DNA from: Lunularia cruciata
Lineage: Eukaryota; Streptophyta; Marchantiopsida; Lunulariales; Lunulariaceae
NCBI GenBank assembly: GCA_948567375.1
Contig: OX419762.1
Coordinates: forward strand, 31,191,465-31,255,464
DNA: 64,000 nt
Reading direction: 5' to 3'
Below, in pieces: positions 1-11,239 of the stretch. The number at the start of each line of letters is the position of its first letter. Position 1 is the stretch's first letter. The notes beneath the pieces are model-generated. The model ran no database searches and was not told where the DNA came from. It was given only the letters and a program-made list of their open reading frames with translations. The position numbers were made by a program, and so were the translations under genes.

Positions 1-850
1 CTTTGCTTGTTGTAAGGACATAGGTAGTCAAGATAAGAAGGTGGAATTATGAAGAAAATGAGATGGTTGTGGAGAAAGAAGAGAATTTGGAACAACTGGA
101 TCTTGCTCATAATTTAGGAGGACGAGAAAGAAGCTTGTACTTGCATGCTTTCAATTCTTGTAGGTAAACGTGTTAGTGGCAAGTTAAGTATCTCAATCAA
201 TATAGTGAACATTGACAAAGGCACTAAGAAAATCCTTAAAGTGAAATTTTCTTGCTCTATTTTCCCATGAATTTGAGAATGATAGGCTATAGATAAGGCA
301 AGCTTGGTGCCACGGAGTTTGAAAAGCATTTGCCAAATTTTTTCTAGAAATCAAGGATTATGATAAAAAAAAATGAGAACCCTTGGCATCTCATGGTGTT
401 TGAAGACCATATTGAAGTAAATATGGGCCAACATTGGAGCATCTTTGATATCCACTATGGATGTTACGTGAATCTGCTTGCTTAGCTTATCAATGAACAC
501 CACAATTATTGTATAGAATTGATCTATATTTGGCAAGGATGTAATGAAGTCTAGACTTACATGTTTCCATTAGGAAGATGGAATGGGTAGTGGCTGTCAA
601 CTTGGTTGCTAGCCTTGTTGCATTGGCAACTCTCATAAGATTGGATAAATTTTTGCATCTCTTATGCCATGTTTGGCTACCACCATTGATGTTTTGGAGT
701 ACCCAAGGTCTTGTCCATACCCATGTGACCAGAAATTGGCAATTCATGTGCCTCTTAAGTTGCATAAGTTGTAGATCTCCCATAGTTAGAATTAGATTTG
801 GTTCACACAAAACTTGAAGATCATCTTTGTATGAAAATGGTCTCATACTT
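1..850 (-). pseudogene. A1 integrase region (fossil)
   Basis: Minus-strand reading shows integrase core features: a stretch like VVFIDKLSKQIHVTS and the Y-N-M-V-F-K-H-H-E-M-P-R-V segment that precedes the second catalytic Asp (351-536), then LALSIAYHSQIHGKIE, the family's second-half motif (ALSTAYHPQTDGQ in B1), at 114-329. The zinc-binding N-terminal part lies at 490-846. The same segments recur on the plus strand in A2 (12540-13210). Heavily decayed. Confidence 0.75.
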
Positions 851-859
851 CTTGTTGTG

Positions 860-2500
860 TCCTAAAAGAAAACTTTATACAAGATGAAAGAAGGGGTACT
901 ATTGTAAATTAGTCTTGAACTTTGTGTGTACTTTTGAGTCTATTGAAACCATGGTGATTATTGCTATCATGGGAGATTTAAGAAGAATCTTCAAATCAGA
1001 TCATTGTGACAAGAAATCAAGAATGACATGGAATTTCCTCACTTTTTTCTCAAGCTTGATATCAAATAACTATAGTTGATCCTCCAATCAATGATATCAA
1101 CTCTTCATGTGCTTCAAATGTAATGTCTACAACAAGGGTTTGTGATTGATACACATTATCACTTTTTTCCCTAAGAGATAATATCTCCACATCTTTGTTG
1201 TGTATATCATTGCAAGTTTTCCTTGATCTCGATAGAATAATTTATTTTTTCTATGTTTAACCATCAAGATACAAAGACGATGAGATGTAATCCATCTAGG
1301 AACTTCTATTGCAACACAACTTCAATTGTAAAGTTAAAACGATCAAACTCAACCATATAAGGTAGTTGAGGATCATATGGTTAGAGAATGGGTTGAGAAG
1401 ACACCATATGCTTAATTTTCTTGAGTGCTTCTTCTTGCTTGTGTTCTACTCAAATTTTAATGTCTTCTCCAAGAGATCAGTCAATGGTGCAGCAATATGA
1501 GCATAACAGTGGATGAACCATTGATAAAAACTTGCAAACCTATTAAATCCTTGAACTTTTTTAGCATCCTTAAGAATATACCTATAGGTAAAGGCTTTGA
1601 TTTTCTACTCCTCCATCTTGATCCACTCTGGTTAAACTGTATGACCCAAGAAGGTAACTTCCTTTTGCCAAAAGGCACACTTGGACTTCTTGTAACAGAA
1701 CTTCCATTGTTGTAGTCATTTTAAGACTTGTTGTTTGTAGATATTGGATACATGGTATCTATCTAATTGCACTTCTAGCACCCAGTGCATTTGATCCATG
1801 AAAATTACCAAGATATTAGTGAGGCCAAATAGTAAAACTCTTTATTCAAAATACCCATACATTGTACAAAAGGTAGTCTTTTTACACATCTTTTCCATCT
1901 ATTTGAACATACCAATAATTGCTTCAAAGATCCAACTTTGAGAAGTAATGTGCTCCACTTAATTCATCCAACAAGCCATCAATTTGGAGCAAGTGATACA
2001 AATTCTTCATGGTTTGTTTATTAGGATCTCAGTATAGTAGTAATCAATATAGAATCAAAGCACTCCATCCTTCTTGGCTGCAAAGAGTATTGATGCTTCT
2101 CAAGGAGATGTACTATATCATATAAAGTCTTCTCCAACAACTTGGTCAATGTTGTTAATTTTTTTTTTAATTTCTTTGGTGAGAGCTGATAGATTGGTCA
2201 ACTCACTAGAGTGCTACTTTGCAATAGCTCAATCTTCAAGAGTATACCTCAATAGGTATGTAACTCCTTTGGAAGGTCATCCAAAAACACTTTGCAAACT
2301 TTTGAACTATTTGACTGATTGCTTTTTGAAGCTTATTATCCTCATCAAATTCTTCTAGCATAATATGCTTGATCCACACAAAAAAAACAAAAATATCTTC
2401 CTCCAAAGCTTGTTCTACAACAATTATATTGACAAATTTCCCATATTGGGAGTAACTACACTTAGGTGTCTATTCCAAAGATGCCAAACAACCTAATTGA
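860..2500 (-). pseudogene. A1 reverse transcriptase/RNase H region (fossil)
   Basis: Decayed pol sequence. Around 1500-1560 the minus strand reads FASFYQWFIHCYAHI, matching the F-Y-R-R-F-I-x-x-(F/Y) segment at the RT/RNase H junction of Ty3 elements ([10 protein letters not shown] in B1). The nucleotide sequence of the flanking stretches is collinear with A2 (11640-12540) and partly with A3. Assignment is by order and similarity between copies rather than by an open frame. Confidence 0.6.
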
Positions 2501-2545
2501 TAATCCTTACCTTTTTATTGAACTTGAATTTATCATAGAGCCCAA

Positions 2546-2767
2546 TTAAACCCTATGATGTTCAAGCCAATGAAGACCTACAATGATATCAGAGTGTAAG
2601 GGAGCTAATACAAATTGTATGCACTCTAAATACTCTTTTCCAACCTTGAATATAACAAGGTGTGAGGTATAAAATGTAGAACTTTTTTGACCACTCACTA
2701 TCATCAATTTGCTATTTAATATCAGCTTGATAAGAATACATAATCTCTTTGCTAATTGTATGGACAT
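2546..2767 (-). pseudogene. A1 retropepsin-type protease region (fossil)
   Basis: A minus-strand open stretch ends in SDIIVGLHWLEHH, the typical C-terminal segment of plant Ty3 proteases (D-(V/I)-I-(L/V)-G-x-x-W-L), preceded by a segment on hydrophobic substrate-pocket strands. It lies in the expected place between gag (right) and reverse transcriptase (left). Confidence 0.7.
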
Positions 2768-3742
2768 GTATTCTCAAAATTTTCAAAATCAACCAAAATA
2801 TTACAACCATGACAAAATATAATACCTTATAAGTGAATAAAATTTACATATATTGAGGCTTCAATCATGTTGTAACTAATTAGGTTCTCGATAATTGGGT
2901 TGCTATTTCTTATTGAGCCTTTTTTTTCACTAATCATTATGCTCCAAGAACTCCATTTGAGCAATTGGTCAAGGTCATCCATCCTTTCTTGGATATTCAC
3001 CCATGCAATGTCCAGTTTGGCAATAATAAAAATAATCGTTAACTTTTAATAGTCATTTTTGGTTTGCAATGCCAAGTGGTCTTTGTGGGTGGTATCAGTG
3101 TCCATTAGTACCAACTCTTCCTTTTGTGCTTGGTGTGATTGTAGGTTTTTTGGAGTCTAGATTGATTCCAAGCTGTAGCAATGAAGGAATCAAAGCGCTC
3201 AACCAATTGTATATTTCTTTTAAATGTTTACGTTCACACATGATTACTTCTAATTTGATACTTGATTTCAAGCCTCTCAAAAATTGATCTAGAGCTTTTC
3301 ATTCTAGTATATCTAGAATCTATGTTATTGTGTTTTGGAGTTGAGTGATATAGCTTTTCATAAAACCAATTTGCTTTAATTCTACTAATCTATCTTGTAT
3401 GGCTTATGTAAAATTTATTGCTTGGAATCTTCCAATATTATACTCTTGAATTATCCCCATATTAAGTTTGGAGTAAAAAATTTCCATTGAGCTTGCTCTA
3501 CTCAAAATTTCCATTTTGCCACTCCATCTAATTGGGTTGAAACCAATAAAATCTATTTTTGTTAATCTAAAAGATTTATAGATTCAAATGATATTTGCAA
3601 TCTGATACAAAATTCTCTATTACATTTGATAAAATCTTGCCTTAAAATACCTTTAGCTTTGGAGATCAAAATTTATTTCCCCTTCTTGAAATACTACTCT
3701 CTCCATTTGCTATTTTTGTTGATTATCATGATCTTGCTCTTC
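2768..3742 (-). pseudogene. A1 gag region, left part (fossil)
   Basis: Decayed gag continuing from the protease to the B1 insertion point; the remainder lies at 10357-10660. A Cys-rich stretch at about 3005-3060 is where the zinc knuckle sits in A2 (11129-11170). No long open frame remains. Confidence 0.6.
3738..3742. repeat. B1 target site duplication, left (TCTTC)
   Basis: TCTTC directly precedes the TGTAATAC end of the left LTR and recurs at 10352-10356 directly after the right LTR, the 5-bp duplication expected of a Ty3 integrase. Confidence 0.93.
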
Positions 3743-4486
3743 TGTAATACTCCGAGGACAAGAGAAGAGAGAAACCACAGATTGCACACTCAAACATTTG
3801 ATGCCCCAAGGGAGCACCTTCTCTTTATTATATAGACAAAGAGGATCTCCTCCAAGGAAGCTCCACCATAGGATTAGGGACACAGATAGGTGACATGTCA
3901 GCAAGCTCCACCCTTGGATTACTTACTTGGATGGGTGACATGTCTGGTCTAGGTCCTATCTGGTTGGTCAAACGAGCTTTGACCGGAGGGAATCTTTTAG
4001 GGAATCTTCCTGTAGGAATCTCAGAATCACATGAGTAAGGTACCGTTGGAAAGCTCTCGACGAGACAAACTAGGGGGAGGGAAGGCCAGACTTTCTTTCG
4101 TTGGAGGGGGGGGGGGAATCTGCACATTTTCAAGGCCTAATTCATCCGTTTAGGCCTCCGAAATTGCCTTCAAAGATTTCAGGCATATTTCGGTTCCTAC
4201 TCTATTAGTAGAAGTCCCCTTTTGGTGATACCTCTTTCTGATCTGTTTAGTCCATCATGTGTAACATTCTTCCAGATGTTACCAACCCAATTCTCACCTT
4301 TAAATCATATGTCTACCTATTGGTTCTAAGGTTCTCAAGTCTATTTCGGTTTCTGCCCTATTAGTAGAAGTACTCTTTTGGTGATACTTCTATCTGATCT
4401 ATTTTGACCATCATGTACAACATCATTCTAGATGTTACCAAACCAAATTTCACATCTACATCATATGGCTAACCCTTGGTATTACA
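3743..4486 (-). repeat. B1 3' LTR
   Basis: 744-bp LTR with TG...CA ends. It differs from the partner at 9611-10351 at roughly 20 positions, clustered near the G-rich tract at about 4100-4120. Confidence 0.96.
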
Positions 4487-4501
4487 GACCTCCCTCCTTT
4501 T
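4487..4501 (-). other. B1 polypurine tract
   Basis: The minus strand reads AAAAGGAGGGAGGTC directly before the 3' LTR, the plus-strand primer of reverse transcription. B2 has AAAAGAGGAGAGG in the same place (34384-34396). Confidence 0.9.
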
Positions 4502-5834
4502 AAGACGCAATGTCCTCGTTGTGCAATTGTTGCTCAAATGCTTGCACCAACACCGGTGCATGTGCCAAATTGGCAGCGGGTTCCCAGGTTGCTTCATAGA
4601 GGGGGTAACCTTTCCATTGTACTAGATATTCCACCCGCGGATGGCGAGTACCACGCATGCGCTTTTGGAGAATCTGCTCCACTTCATATTCCTTTGTGCC
4701 ATCAATGACTGTTGGACAAGGTCGAATGTCCTGTGTGGAAGTACCTTGGCCTGATCGGGGAGCATATCTGCATAATAGGGAGACATGGAACACTGGATGT
4801 ATCTTCATGTGTGGTGGTAGCTCAAGGTGATAGGCCACAGCGCCGATGCGACGAAGAATCGAGAAAGGCCCAATAAAACGAGGTCTGAGCTTACGAGATC
4901 CAACTAATGTGAGGTTGGTTGTCGATAGCCACACTTGATCCCCAACATTGAACTCCATGTGCCTACGGTATGCATCAGCATACTGCTTTTGTCGATTTTG
5001 CACAATCTGTAACCTGTGCTTGGCGCTCTCCACACCTTGTTGGATTCTAGAAACAAATGTGTTGACTACATCAACCTTGGTAGTCACTGGACGGATCTTC
5101 ATCAAGCTAGAAGGTGTGAAGGGATGCTCACCATACATGAGGAAGAACGGAGTGACTTGGGTGGAGGCATTCACTGAATTGTTGTAAGCAAATTCCACCA
5201 ACGGTAGTAGGGTGTCCCACCTCTCTTGCTCTTCTAAGGTGAAGCCGCGTAACATGTCTTCAATCGTGCGATTAGCCCGCTCTATTTGGCCATCTGTTTG
5301 TGGGTGGTAAGCTGTAGACAGGGCCAACTTGGTTTTGAAGAACCCAAAGAGTGTTCACCAAAACAAACTAGTGAATTGGGTGCCTCTATCGGTGATGAGT
5401 ACTCTAGACAAGCCATGGTGAGCAAAGACTGCATCTAAGTATAGTTGAGCTAGTTGTGGAGCGGTCACCTCCTTGGTGGTAGGGCGTACATGAATCATTT
5501 TGCTGAGTTGGTCCACAAAGACCACAATGGAGTCAAACCCTGAGGTGGTCTTGGGTAATTCACAGACGAGATCCATACTCACTTGTTCCCAACGTTGGGT
5601 AGGAGTGGGAAGAGGTTGAAGGAGCCCTGCAGGAGCTTGATTAGAAGCTTTGTTCTGTTGACAAAGTAGACAGCTACGCACATAGTCCATCACGTCGTTG
5701 CTCATCTTGGGCCAATAGTAATAGCGCTTGACTGCCTCCAAGGTCTTGTCCACTCCGACATGAGTTGCAATGGCCGAATCATGACATTCCGCTAGAATGG
5801 TGGTGCCTAATTCTGGGACATTTGGGATCCACAA
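4500..5834 (-). pseudogene. B1 integrase with chromodomain (fossil)
   Basis: The N-terminal HHCC zinc-binding region (ECHDSAIATHVGVDKT ... SCLLCQQNKA) is followed by the catalytic core with MDLVCELP, VVFVDQLSKMIHV, VLITDRGTQF and STAYHPQTDGQIERAN, the DDE-type region. A C-terminal GPF/Y-like segment (GPFSILRRIG) leads to a chromodomain at about 4530-4695 with EYEVEQILQKR, YLVQWKGYP and EATWEP. In chromoviruses this domain binds histone tails and directs integration to heterochromatin. Confidence 0.94.
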
Positions 5835-5900
5835 TCGGCCCTCCCGAAAGGTGAGTCCTTAGGTGCTGGTGACACCTTTGGACAATTGCGCTTCTACAAT

Positions 5901-7829
5901 CTATGGATCAGTTTTTGTAGCAGCTAGAATCTCTTGCCAGAATTCAGGGTTAATCTTAACCTCTACCGCCAAGTTGTTGGCCATTGGCATGCGGGTAAAT
6001 GCATATGCAAGTTGCTTCTTACCTTCCACGTAGGTGATTGTCATGTTGAAGTGTTGTCGCCACTCTGCCCACCAAATTTGGCAACGAGATAGATCCTTCT
6101 GCATCTCGAGGTAGACTAGAGGTTTGTGGTCTGTCTCTACTACAAATGCCTTCTCGCCCAGGTAGTGCTTCCAATGCTTGGTTGCTAGAACAATGGCCAG
6201 CTCTTCTCGTTCTGTGGTGTGGTAGTTGTGCTCTGCCGGTAACAACTTTCGAGAGAAATATGCAATTAGATGCCATCCGTCATGCCACTCTTGTTGTAGG
6301 ACTGCTCCTATTGCTACGCCTGATGCATCCGTAGCCAACTTGATTGGACGTTTTGGGTCATACCACTTCAAGATTGGTGCATGTAGCAAGGCGGCCTTCA
6401 ATTCTTGAAAGGCCAACTCTTGTGCAGTTCCCCATGTCCACTTCTTCCCCTTGCCAAGTAGTGCCGTTAAAGGCTGTGCAACCTTAGAGAAGTCCTTGAC
6501 AAATCTACGATAGAATCCCATCAACCCCAAGAAGCTCTTAAGTTGAGTCTGATCTTCTGGGGCACTCCATTTTTGAATGACCTCTATTTTATCTGTCAAT
6601 ACTTGAATGCCCTCTGCACTTACTCTATGCCCTAAGTAGTCTACTTCAGACTTGCCAAACTCACACTTTGAGATTTTGGCGTACAACTGATTCTGTCTTA
6701 GAATCTGGAGGACCTCTTGTAGATGTTGTTTGTGTTCTGTCATTGTGCTACTATATACTAAGATATCATCTAAGAAGACAATAACAGACTTATCCAAGTA
6801 TGGACAAAATATGTCATTCATTAGGCTCATGAAAGTGGTAGGCACATTGGTGAGGCCAAAAGGCATCACAAGATACTCAAAGTGGCCATACCTGGTTCGA
6901 AAGGCAGTTTTGTACACATCCTCCTTTGCAATTTGGATTTGATTGTAACCGCTCCGCAAGTCCAGTTTGGTGAAGTATCTCGCTCCATGGAGTTGATCAA
7001 ACAGGTCATCCATGCGAGGTAAGGGGTATTTGTTCTTCACTGTTTGCTGATTGAGACCCCGATAGTCAATGCACATGCGCATTGTACCATCCTTCTTCTT
7101 CACCAACAAGACAGGGGCCCCATATGGTGATACGCTAGGTTGGATGAACCCTTTCTGTAGCATCTCCTCAATTTGAGTCTTACACTCCTCCAACTCATGA
7201 GGTGATAGGCGGTATGGGGCCTTACAAGGAGGTGTCTTCCCCGGGAGTGTCTCTATTTTGTGATCTACTTGCCTTTTAGGTGGTAATCCTGAGGGTAGAT
7301 CATCGGGAAAGACATCTTGAAACTCATCCACCACATCCTTCAATTTCTCAGGTATTTGTCCAGCGAGTTGTGCACACTGGACTTCTCTTATTAGACCCAG
7401 AAAACATCTATCGGTCTTACAGACAGTTGTCGTCCCTACGACATATAGAGGTAGTTTCTGCCTGTGTGATTTTTCTTTAACCCCAATGATTGACCATTGG
7501 TGGGTTCTCACCACTTTCTTCCTCCAATCCACCATTGGGTTGTACTGCTCCATCCATGGCATGCCTAAAATTGCATCATAACGGGCTAACTGTATCACTC
7601 GCCACTCAATTGCTTCCTGATATTCTCCTACAGAGAGGGTTACCCGTCTAGGTAATGATTCAATCCTCTCTGTTTGCCCATTTGGTAACTCTCCTTCTTC
7701 ACTTCCATTTCTCTCTAGATCCATTCCCAAGCTTATTGCAATAGAGCGAGACAAGAAATTCTCTGTTGCTTCCGGATCTATTAATACTCTCACTTGATTA
7801 CCTTCCAGGATTCCATTCACGACAATCAA
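5901..7829 (-). pseudogene. B1 protease, reverse transcriptase and RNase H (fossil, open)
   Basis: One 642-codon open stretch. Near the N-terminus [15 protein letters not shown] is the aspartic protease active-site region and [15 protein letters not shown] its C-terminal segment. Reverse transcriptase follows with [51 protein letters not shown] and the catalytic FLDDILVYS. RNase H follows with [15 protein letters not shown], the TEREELAIV segment and [13 protein letters not shown] domain of this size and order is typical of chromovirus pol. Confidence 0.95.
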
Positions 7830-7922
7830 TTGTGAGGTTGCCTTTCGGGATCTTTGCGCATTATTCTTCTTCCTTCCCTCGCTTCTACTTCCTTATTGAG
7901 CCAGTAAGGCCGCGAGGTACAT

Positions 7923-8999
7923 TTATTGGCGATCTTCGTTTTCCGAAGTGGTTTCCACCTCCTCCTCTTCAATGTGCCTCTCCATGTTGTTCAAAGATTG
8001 CTTGTACGGAGGCCGAGGCCCTCTAGGGAAATGAGTGTGACAATTGGTAGATATGTGCCCAATACGGCCACAATTGTAACAACAGCGTTGTTCTCCTTGA
8101 GTCCCTTCTCCTTGTGGGACTCCATCTCTTCGTTCTTCTACCCGTCCCCGCTCTCCTTGAAGCGGCCGTGCTCCTCGATCCCGGAATTGAAGGTTGCCCA
8201 ATTCCATCGGTACTGGTCCACCCATGTGTGGCATTTCTACCCGATAATGTTGAGGTGGAACTAGTCCTTCACCTCCACCTAATGCTCCAGCTATTCTCTG
8301 CGCACAAGCAATAACTTCAAATACCGTGCGAGGGTTTTGCACCATGACTTCTTGGCGAATCCGCTCTTTCAACCCTCATTTGAAATTGTCGAGAGCCTCT
8401 GCTGGACTCATGTCGGTAATTGCAACTTGTAGATCCAGAAATGCCTCCACATACTCTTGTACGCTATTCTTCTGTCTCAATCTCCATAGTCGGGTTTGAG
8501 CCATCTGCACAGAATCCACCAATTGGAAATTCTTGAGCAGTCCTTCTTGCATTGCTGTCCATGTGACCTCCCTTCTCTCTGCCAGCATGGATTGTTCCCA
8601 AGCATCATACCATGTGAGGGCTTTACCGGTCAAGTACCCACATGCAAACACGCCTGCAGCATGCTCTGTGATTTCTGTTGAGAACAATCGAAAATATTGA
8701 TTCATTCTCGAGATCCAATTCTCCACTACTCCCATCGTACGCTGCCCCTTGTAAGGCTCGATGTTGCAGGTCTTCTTCATCCGGAGTAGCAATGTGGCTT
8801 CATCATTGATAGGGTTCATAGGCACGGGTGCCTCTCCAAGTACTTCAATCGCAGGTACTAGGTTTTGAGACGGCTCTTCTTCTTGCATGGCTTGATCGTT
8901 CCTGAGGATCTGCACTTGACTTTGCAATGTCTCCATGGTCATCTTAATCTCTCGAAATTCATTTGACATCCCTTGCATTCCTTGCACCAGCTCTTGCAA
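7923..8999 (-). pseudogene. B1 gag (fossil, well preserved)
   Basis: Capsid-type Gag. The N-terminal part starts with a short coiled-coil-like stretch (MQELVQGMQGMSNEFREIKM), followed by the retrotransposon gag domain with W-I-S-R-M-N-Q-Y-F, GYLTGKALTWYDAWE and a following LLKNFQLVDSVQMAQTRLWR region. The C-terminal part is rich in Gly and Arg and carries one CCHC zinc knuckle, CYNCGRIGHISTNCH (about 8039-8081), for nucleic-acid packaging. It lies directly upstream of the protease, as expected for Ty3 elements. Confidence 0.92.
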
Positions 9000-9029
9000 C
9001 TACGGATCCATGGTTCCTGCAACACCCAA

Positions 9030-9470
9030 TTGCTAACGTCTACTTCAATACAGAGTCAATATAATCACTCTAGAAGGCGCACGAACTATCGGAACTACCA
9101 TTGGGACCTCAGAAGCTATCACTCGTTGATAATACTCCTCACCAAAATTCCTAACCACAAAGTCTCTATCAATTTTGGCCTCACTACATAACGGATTTCT
9201 ACTTGAGTGTTGAAAGGGAGAGGATTTGGGACATTCATATCCATATTATCATAATAGAATGTAGATCGTCAAATCCCACTCTCTGTCATATATCACCATA
9301 GGTAGAATCACCGGGTTTGGTGAGTTCATCACTCTGTCCATGAATTCCGCACCAAAGTGATAAACTAACAATACTCTCATCTGCTCACGCTGGATGTACA
9401 TAACCTTGATGTGGAATGGGTTTGAGAATGGAAAGCTAGGTGCGGGAAATTGTCCTCCCGGCGCATCCAT
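9030..9470 (-). pseudogene. B1 conserved coding block upstream of gag (fossil)
   Basis: Between primer site and gag the minus strand has protein-like sequence not expected in a simple Ty3 leader. An open stretch of 73 codons (9470-9249) contains YHFGAEFMDRV and NPVILPMVI. A second block (about 9190-9035) contains FGEEYYQRVIASE and VPMVVPIV. The two blocks resemble each other, suggesting an internal duplication. The same two blocks are recognisable in B2 (about 16330-16735) despite heavy decay there, so the region was maintained as protein. It may be a gag N-terminal extension or a separate small ORF; its function is unknown to me. Confidence 0.55.
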
Positions 9471-9597
9471 CCCATCCGCTTTCTAAAGTCCTTCCTAAGT
9501 CTAGCGATTACTCTATGTTCTCCACCTCAAATTACTTAGTTTCAGTAGTTCGTGCTATTCCAAGAGGGGTGATCCACTCTCTTGGACTAGAACACTC

Positions 9598-9609
9598 GCT
9601 CTGATACCA
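9598..9609 (-). other. B1 primer-binding site (tRNA-iMet)
   Basis: The minus strand reads TGGTATCAGAGC, a perfect 12-base complement of the initiator-Met tRNA 3' end, placed 1 base inside the 5' LTR. Confidence 0.93.
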
Positions 9610-9610
9610 T

Positions 9611-10351
9611 TGTAATACTCCGAGGACAAGAGAAGAAAGAAAACACAGATTGCACACTCAAACATTTGATGCCCCAAGGGAGCACCTTCTCTTTATTATA
9701 TAGACAAAGAGGATCTCCTCCAAGGAAGCTCCACCATAGGATTAGGGACACAGATAGGTGACATGTCAGCAAGCTCCACCCTTGGATTACTTACTTGGAT
9801 GGGTGACTTGTCTGGTCTAGGTCCTATCTGGTTGGTCAAACGAGCTTTGACTGGAGGGAATCTTTTAGGGAATCTTCATGTAGGAGTCTCAGAATCACAT
9901 GAGTAAGATACCGTTGGAAAGCTCTCGACGAGACAAACTGGGGGGGGAGGGAAGGCCAGCCTTTCCGCCATTGGGGGGGGGGATCTGCACATTTTCAAGG
10001 CCTAATTCATCCGTTTAGGCCTCCGAAATTGCCTTCAAAGATTTCAGGCATATTTCGGTTCCTACTCTATTAGTAGAAGTCCCCTTTTGGTGATACCTCT
10101 TTCTGATCTGTTTAGTCCATCATGTGTAACATCCTTCCAGATGTTACCAACCCAATTCTCACCTTTAAATCATATGTCTACCCATTGGTTCTAAGGTTCT
10201 CAAGTCTATTTCGGTTTCTGCCCTATTAGTAGAAGTACTCTTTTGGTGATACTTCTATCTGATCTATTTTGACCATCATGTATAACATCATTCTAGATGT
10301 TACCAAACCAAATTTCACATCTACATCATATGGCTAACCCTTGGTATTACA
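9611..10351 (-). repeat. B1 5' LTR
   Basis: 741-bp LTR with TG...CA ends, at the 5' side of the minus-strand element. It is directly flanked on its inner side by the primer-binding site. Confidence 0.96.
9691..9702 (-). promoter_or_regulatory. B1 LTR TATA box
   Basis: The minus strand reads TATATAATAAAG, a good plant TATA box inside the 5' LTR. The same box is conserved in B2 (16091-16101), which supports a promoter role. Confidence 0.65.
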
Positions 10352-10356
10352 TCTTC
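10352..10356. repeat. B1 target site duplication, right (TCTTC)
   Basis: Second copy of the 5-bp target duplication; removing B1 plus one copy restores continuous A1 gag sequence. Confidence 0.93.
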
Positions 10357-10668
10357 CCATAATCAAGGAAGATGCTCAATTTATTATTGCATAACAATGA
10401 TAAGTTGTGGCATTGATGCCATGACTACTACTCTACCAAATTACATATTTGAGATTATCTATAAATTTTTTAAGTTAACCAGTAGAAGCATCAAGCCTTT
10501 GTAAGTTACAATTGAAAAGATCAATGCTTCATTGGATAAAATGATCACCTTCATAAAATTTTAACCAAAGCATGAAACAATGAAGTGCATGAAATGATGC
10601 TTTGGTATATATGGACAAGAAAGTCCCAATGGATTTGGTGGTTCATATATTCCATCCATCTCATTCTT
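10357..10668 (-). pseudogene. A1 gag 5' part and leader (fossil)
   Basis: Continues the A1 gag interrupted by B1. The nucleotide sequence aligns by eye with A3 (31230-31550) and with A5 (59500-59700 and 60211-60320), including the shared stretches around a decayed ATG leader. Confidence 0.65.
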
Positions 10669-10680
10669 ACCTTGATACCG
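10669..10680 (-). other. A1 primer-binding site (decayed, tRNA-iMet type)
   Basis: On the minus strand the bases just inside the LTR read like a decayed TGGTATCAGAG, the complement of the initiator-Met tRNA 3' end used by many plant Ty3 and Copia elements. Confidence 0.55.
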
Positions 10681-10681
10681 A

Positions 10682-11084
10682 TATTAAAGACCAAGGAGAA
10701 AAATAAGAGAATGGAAGATCACATCAAAATTCTCAAATGTGTGAAACTTTGAATCCTTATCTTTAGATTTGGCTTTGGTATTTATAAGCAACTTAGGTAC
10801 AAGGTTCTCAAGAAGCTTCTAAGAAAAGTTTCTTTTAGAAGCCATCTTTCTTGTAGTGCAAGCTAAGCTAGTAGTTTACTTGGTGTGTAAACTAAGCTAA
10901 CTATCAACTTTGCATACAAATCAGTCAATCCTTAGAAGGTTCTTAGAAGTTTCTCTCCAAGAAGCTTCTTGGATGCTTTTAGAATATTCTTAAAATTTCC
11001 TAAATATATGCTCATTCTATTCTTTTAAGCTATGTTTAGCTCTTTTTAACTCCATATTAGCTTTTGCTAACTCTATGTTATTGC
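10682..11084 (-). repeat. A1 5' LTR
   Basis: A 403-bp LTR in minus orientation. It shares with the A3 LTRs the TATA-like GTATTTATA stretch (about 10780 on the plus strand), the internal repeats around AAGCTTCT and the terminal block near the family's TGTAACAATATGGA end. It is shorter than the A3 and A5 LTRs (about 500 bp) and similar in length to that of A2, so A1 and A2 may be a subfamily. Confidence 0.75.
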
Positions 11085-11128
11085 AAATTAGTACTATAGA
11101 TAGAGAATGATTGAGACAAAATGATAGT

Positions 11129-11170
11129 TGCTTCCATTGTTGTCAAGTTAGACATCATATTGCCAAATGT
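11129..11170 (+). pseudogene. A2 gag zinc knuckle (fossil)
   Basis: The plus strand reads a C-x2-C-x4-H-x4-C-like run (CFHCCQVRHHIAKCP), the nucleic-acid-binding knuckle of Gag. A5 has the matching sequence at about 61040-61090. Confidence 0.7.
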
Positions 11171-11239
11171 CCAACTAGGAATGGACAGCCTTGACCCATT
11201 TCCCAAATGGAGTTCTTGGAGCATGAGGATCAAGGAAAT

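Larger units (their letters stand above)
3743..10351 (-). mobile_element. B1: near-whole Ty3/gypsy chromovirus
   Basis: A 6.6-kb minus-strand LTR retrotransposon inserted into gag of A1. Both LTRs begin TGTAATAC and end ATTACA on the plus strand and are about 97% identical by eye, so it is the youngest element here. A 5-bp target duplication (TCTTC), a Met-tRNA primer site, a polypurine tract, gag with a CCHC knuckle, protease, RT, RNase H, HHCC plus DDE integrase and a C-terminal chromodomain are all present in canonical order. The coding region is long and readable, with only about five breaks. The chromodomain places it among chromoviruses; I cannot fix the clade (Tekay, Reina, Galadriel, CRM or a non-seed-plant lineage) without a tree. 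Confidence 0.96.
1..11084 (-). mobile_element. A1: old Ty3/gypsy chromovirus, interrupted by B1
   Basis: This is a minus-strand LTR retroelement. Read right to left it has a 5' LTR (10682-11084), a decayed Met-type primer site, gag (10660 to 10357, resuming at 3742), protease (about 2767-2546), reverse transcriptase and RNase H (about 2500-860) and integrase (about 850-1), where it runs off the window. The two halves join exactly across the insertion of B1 (3743-10351): the gag sequence on each side continues as in the related copy A3 near 31195-31300. It is heavily decayed, with dozens of breaks, and is clearly much older than B1. Family membership rests on collinearity with A2 and A3, whose tails encode chromodomains; the A1 tail itself lies outside the window. 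Confidence 0.85.

Noticed and set aside
4105-4120. G-run as a quadruplex regulatory element
   Set aside because: The run differs in length between the two B1 LTRs and looks like slippage in a homopolymer; sequencing error is also possible.
6019-6408. Open frames overlapping B1 pol in other frames (for example 6146-6334 plus)
   Set aside because: They are shadows of the open pol frame on the minus strand, without motifs of their own.
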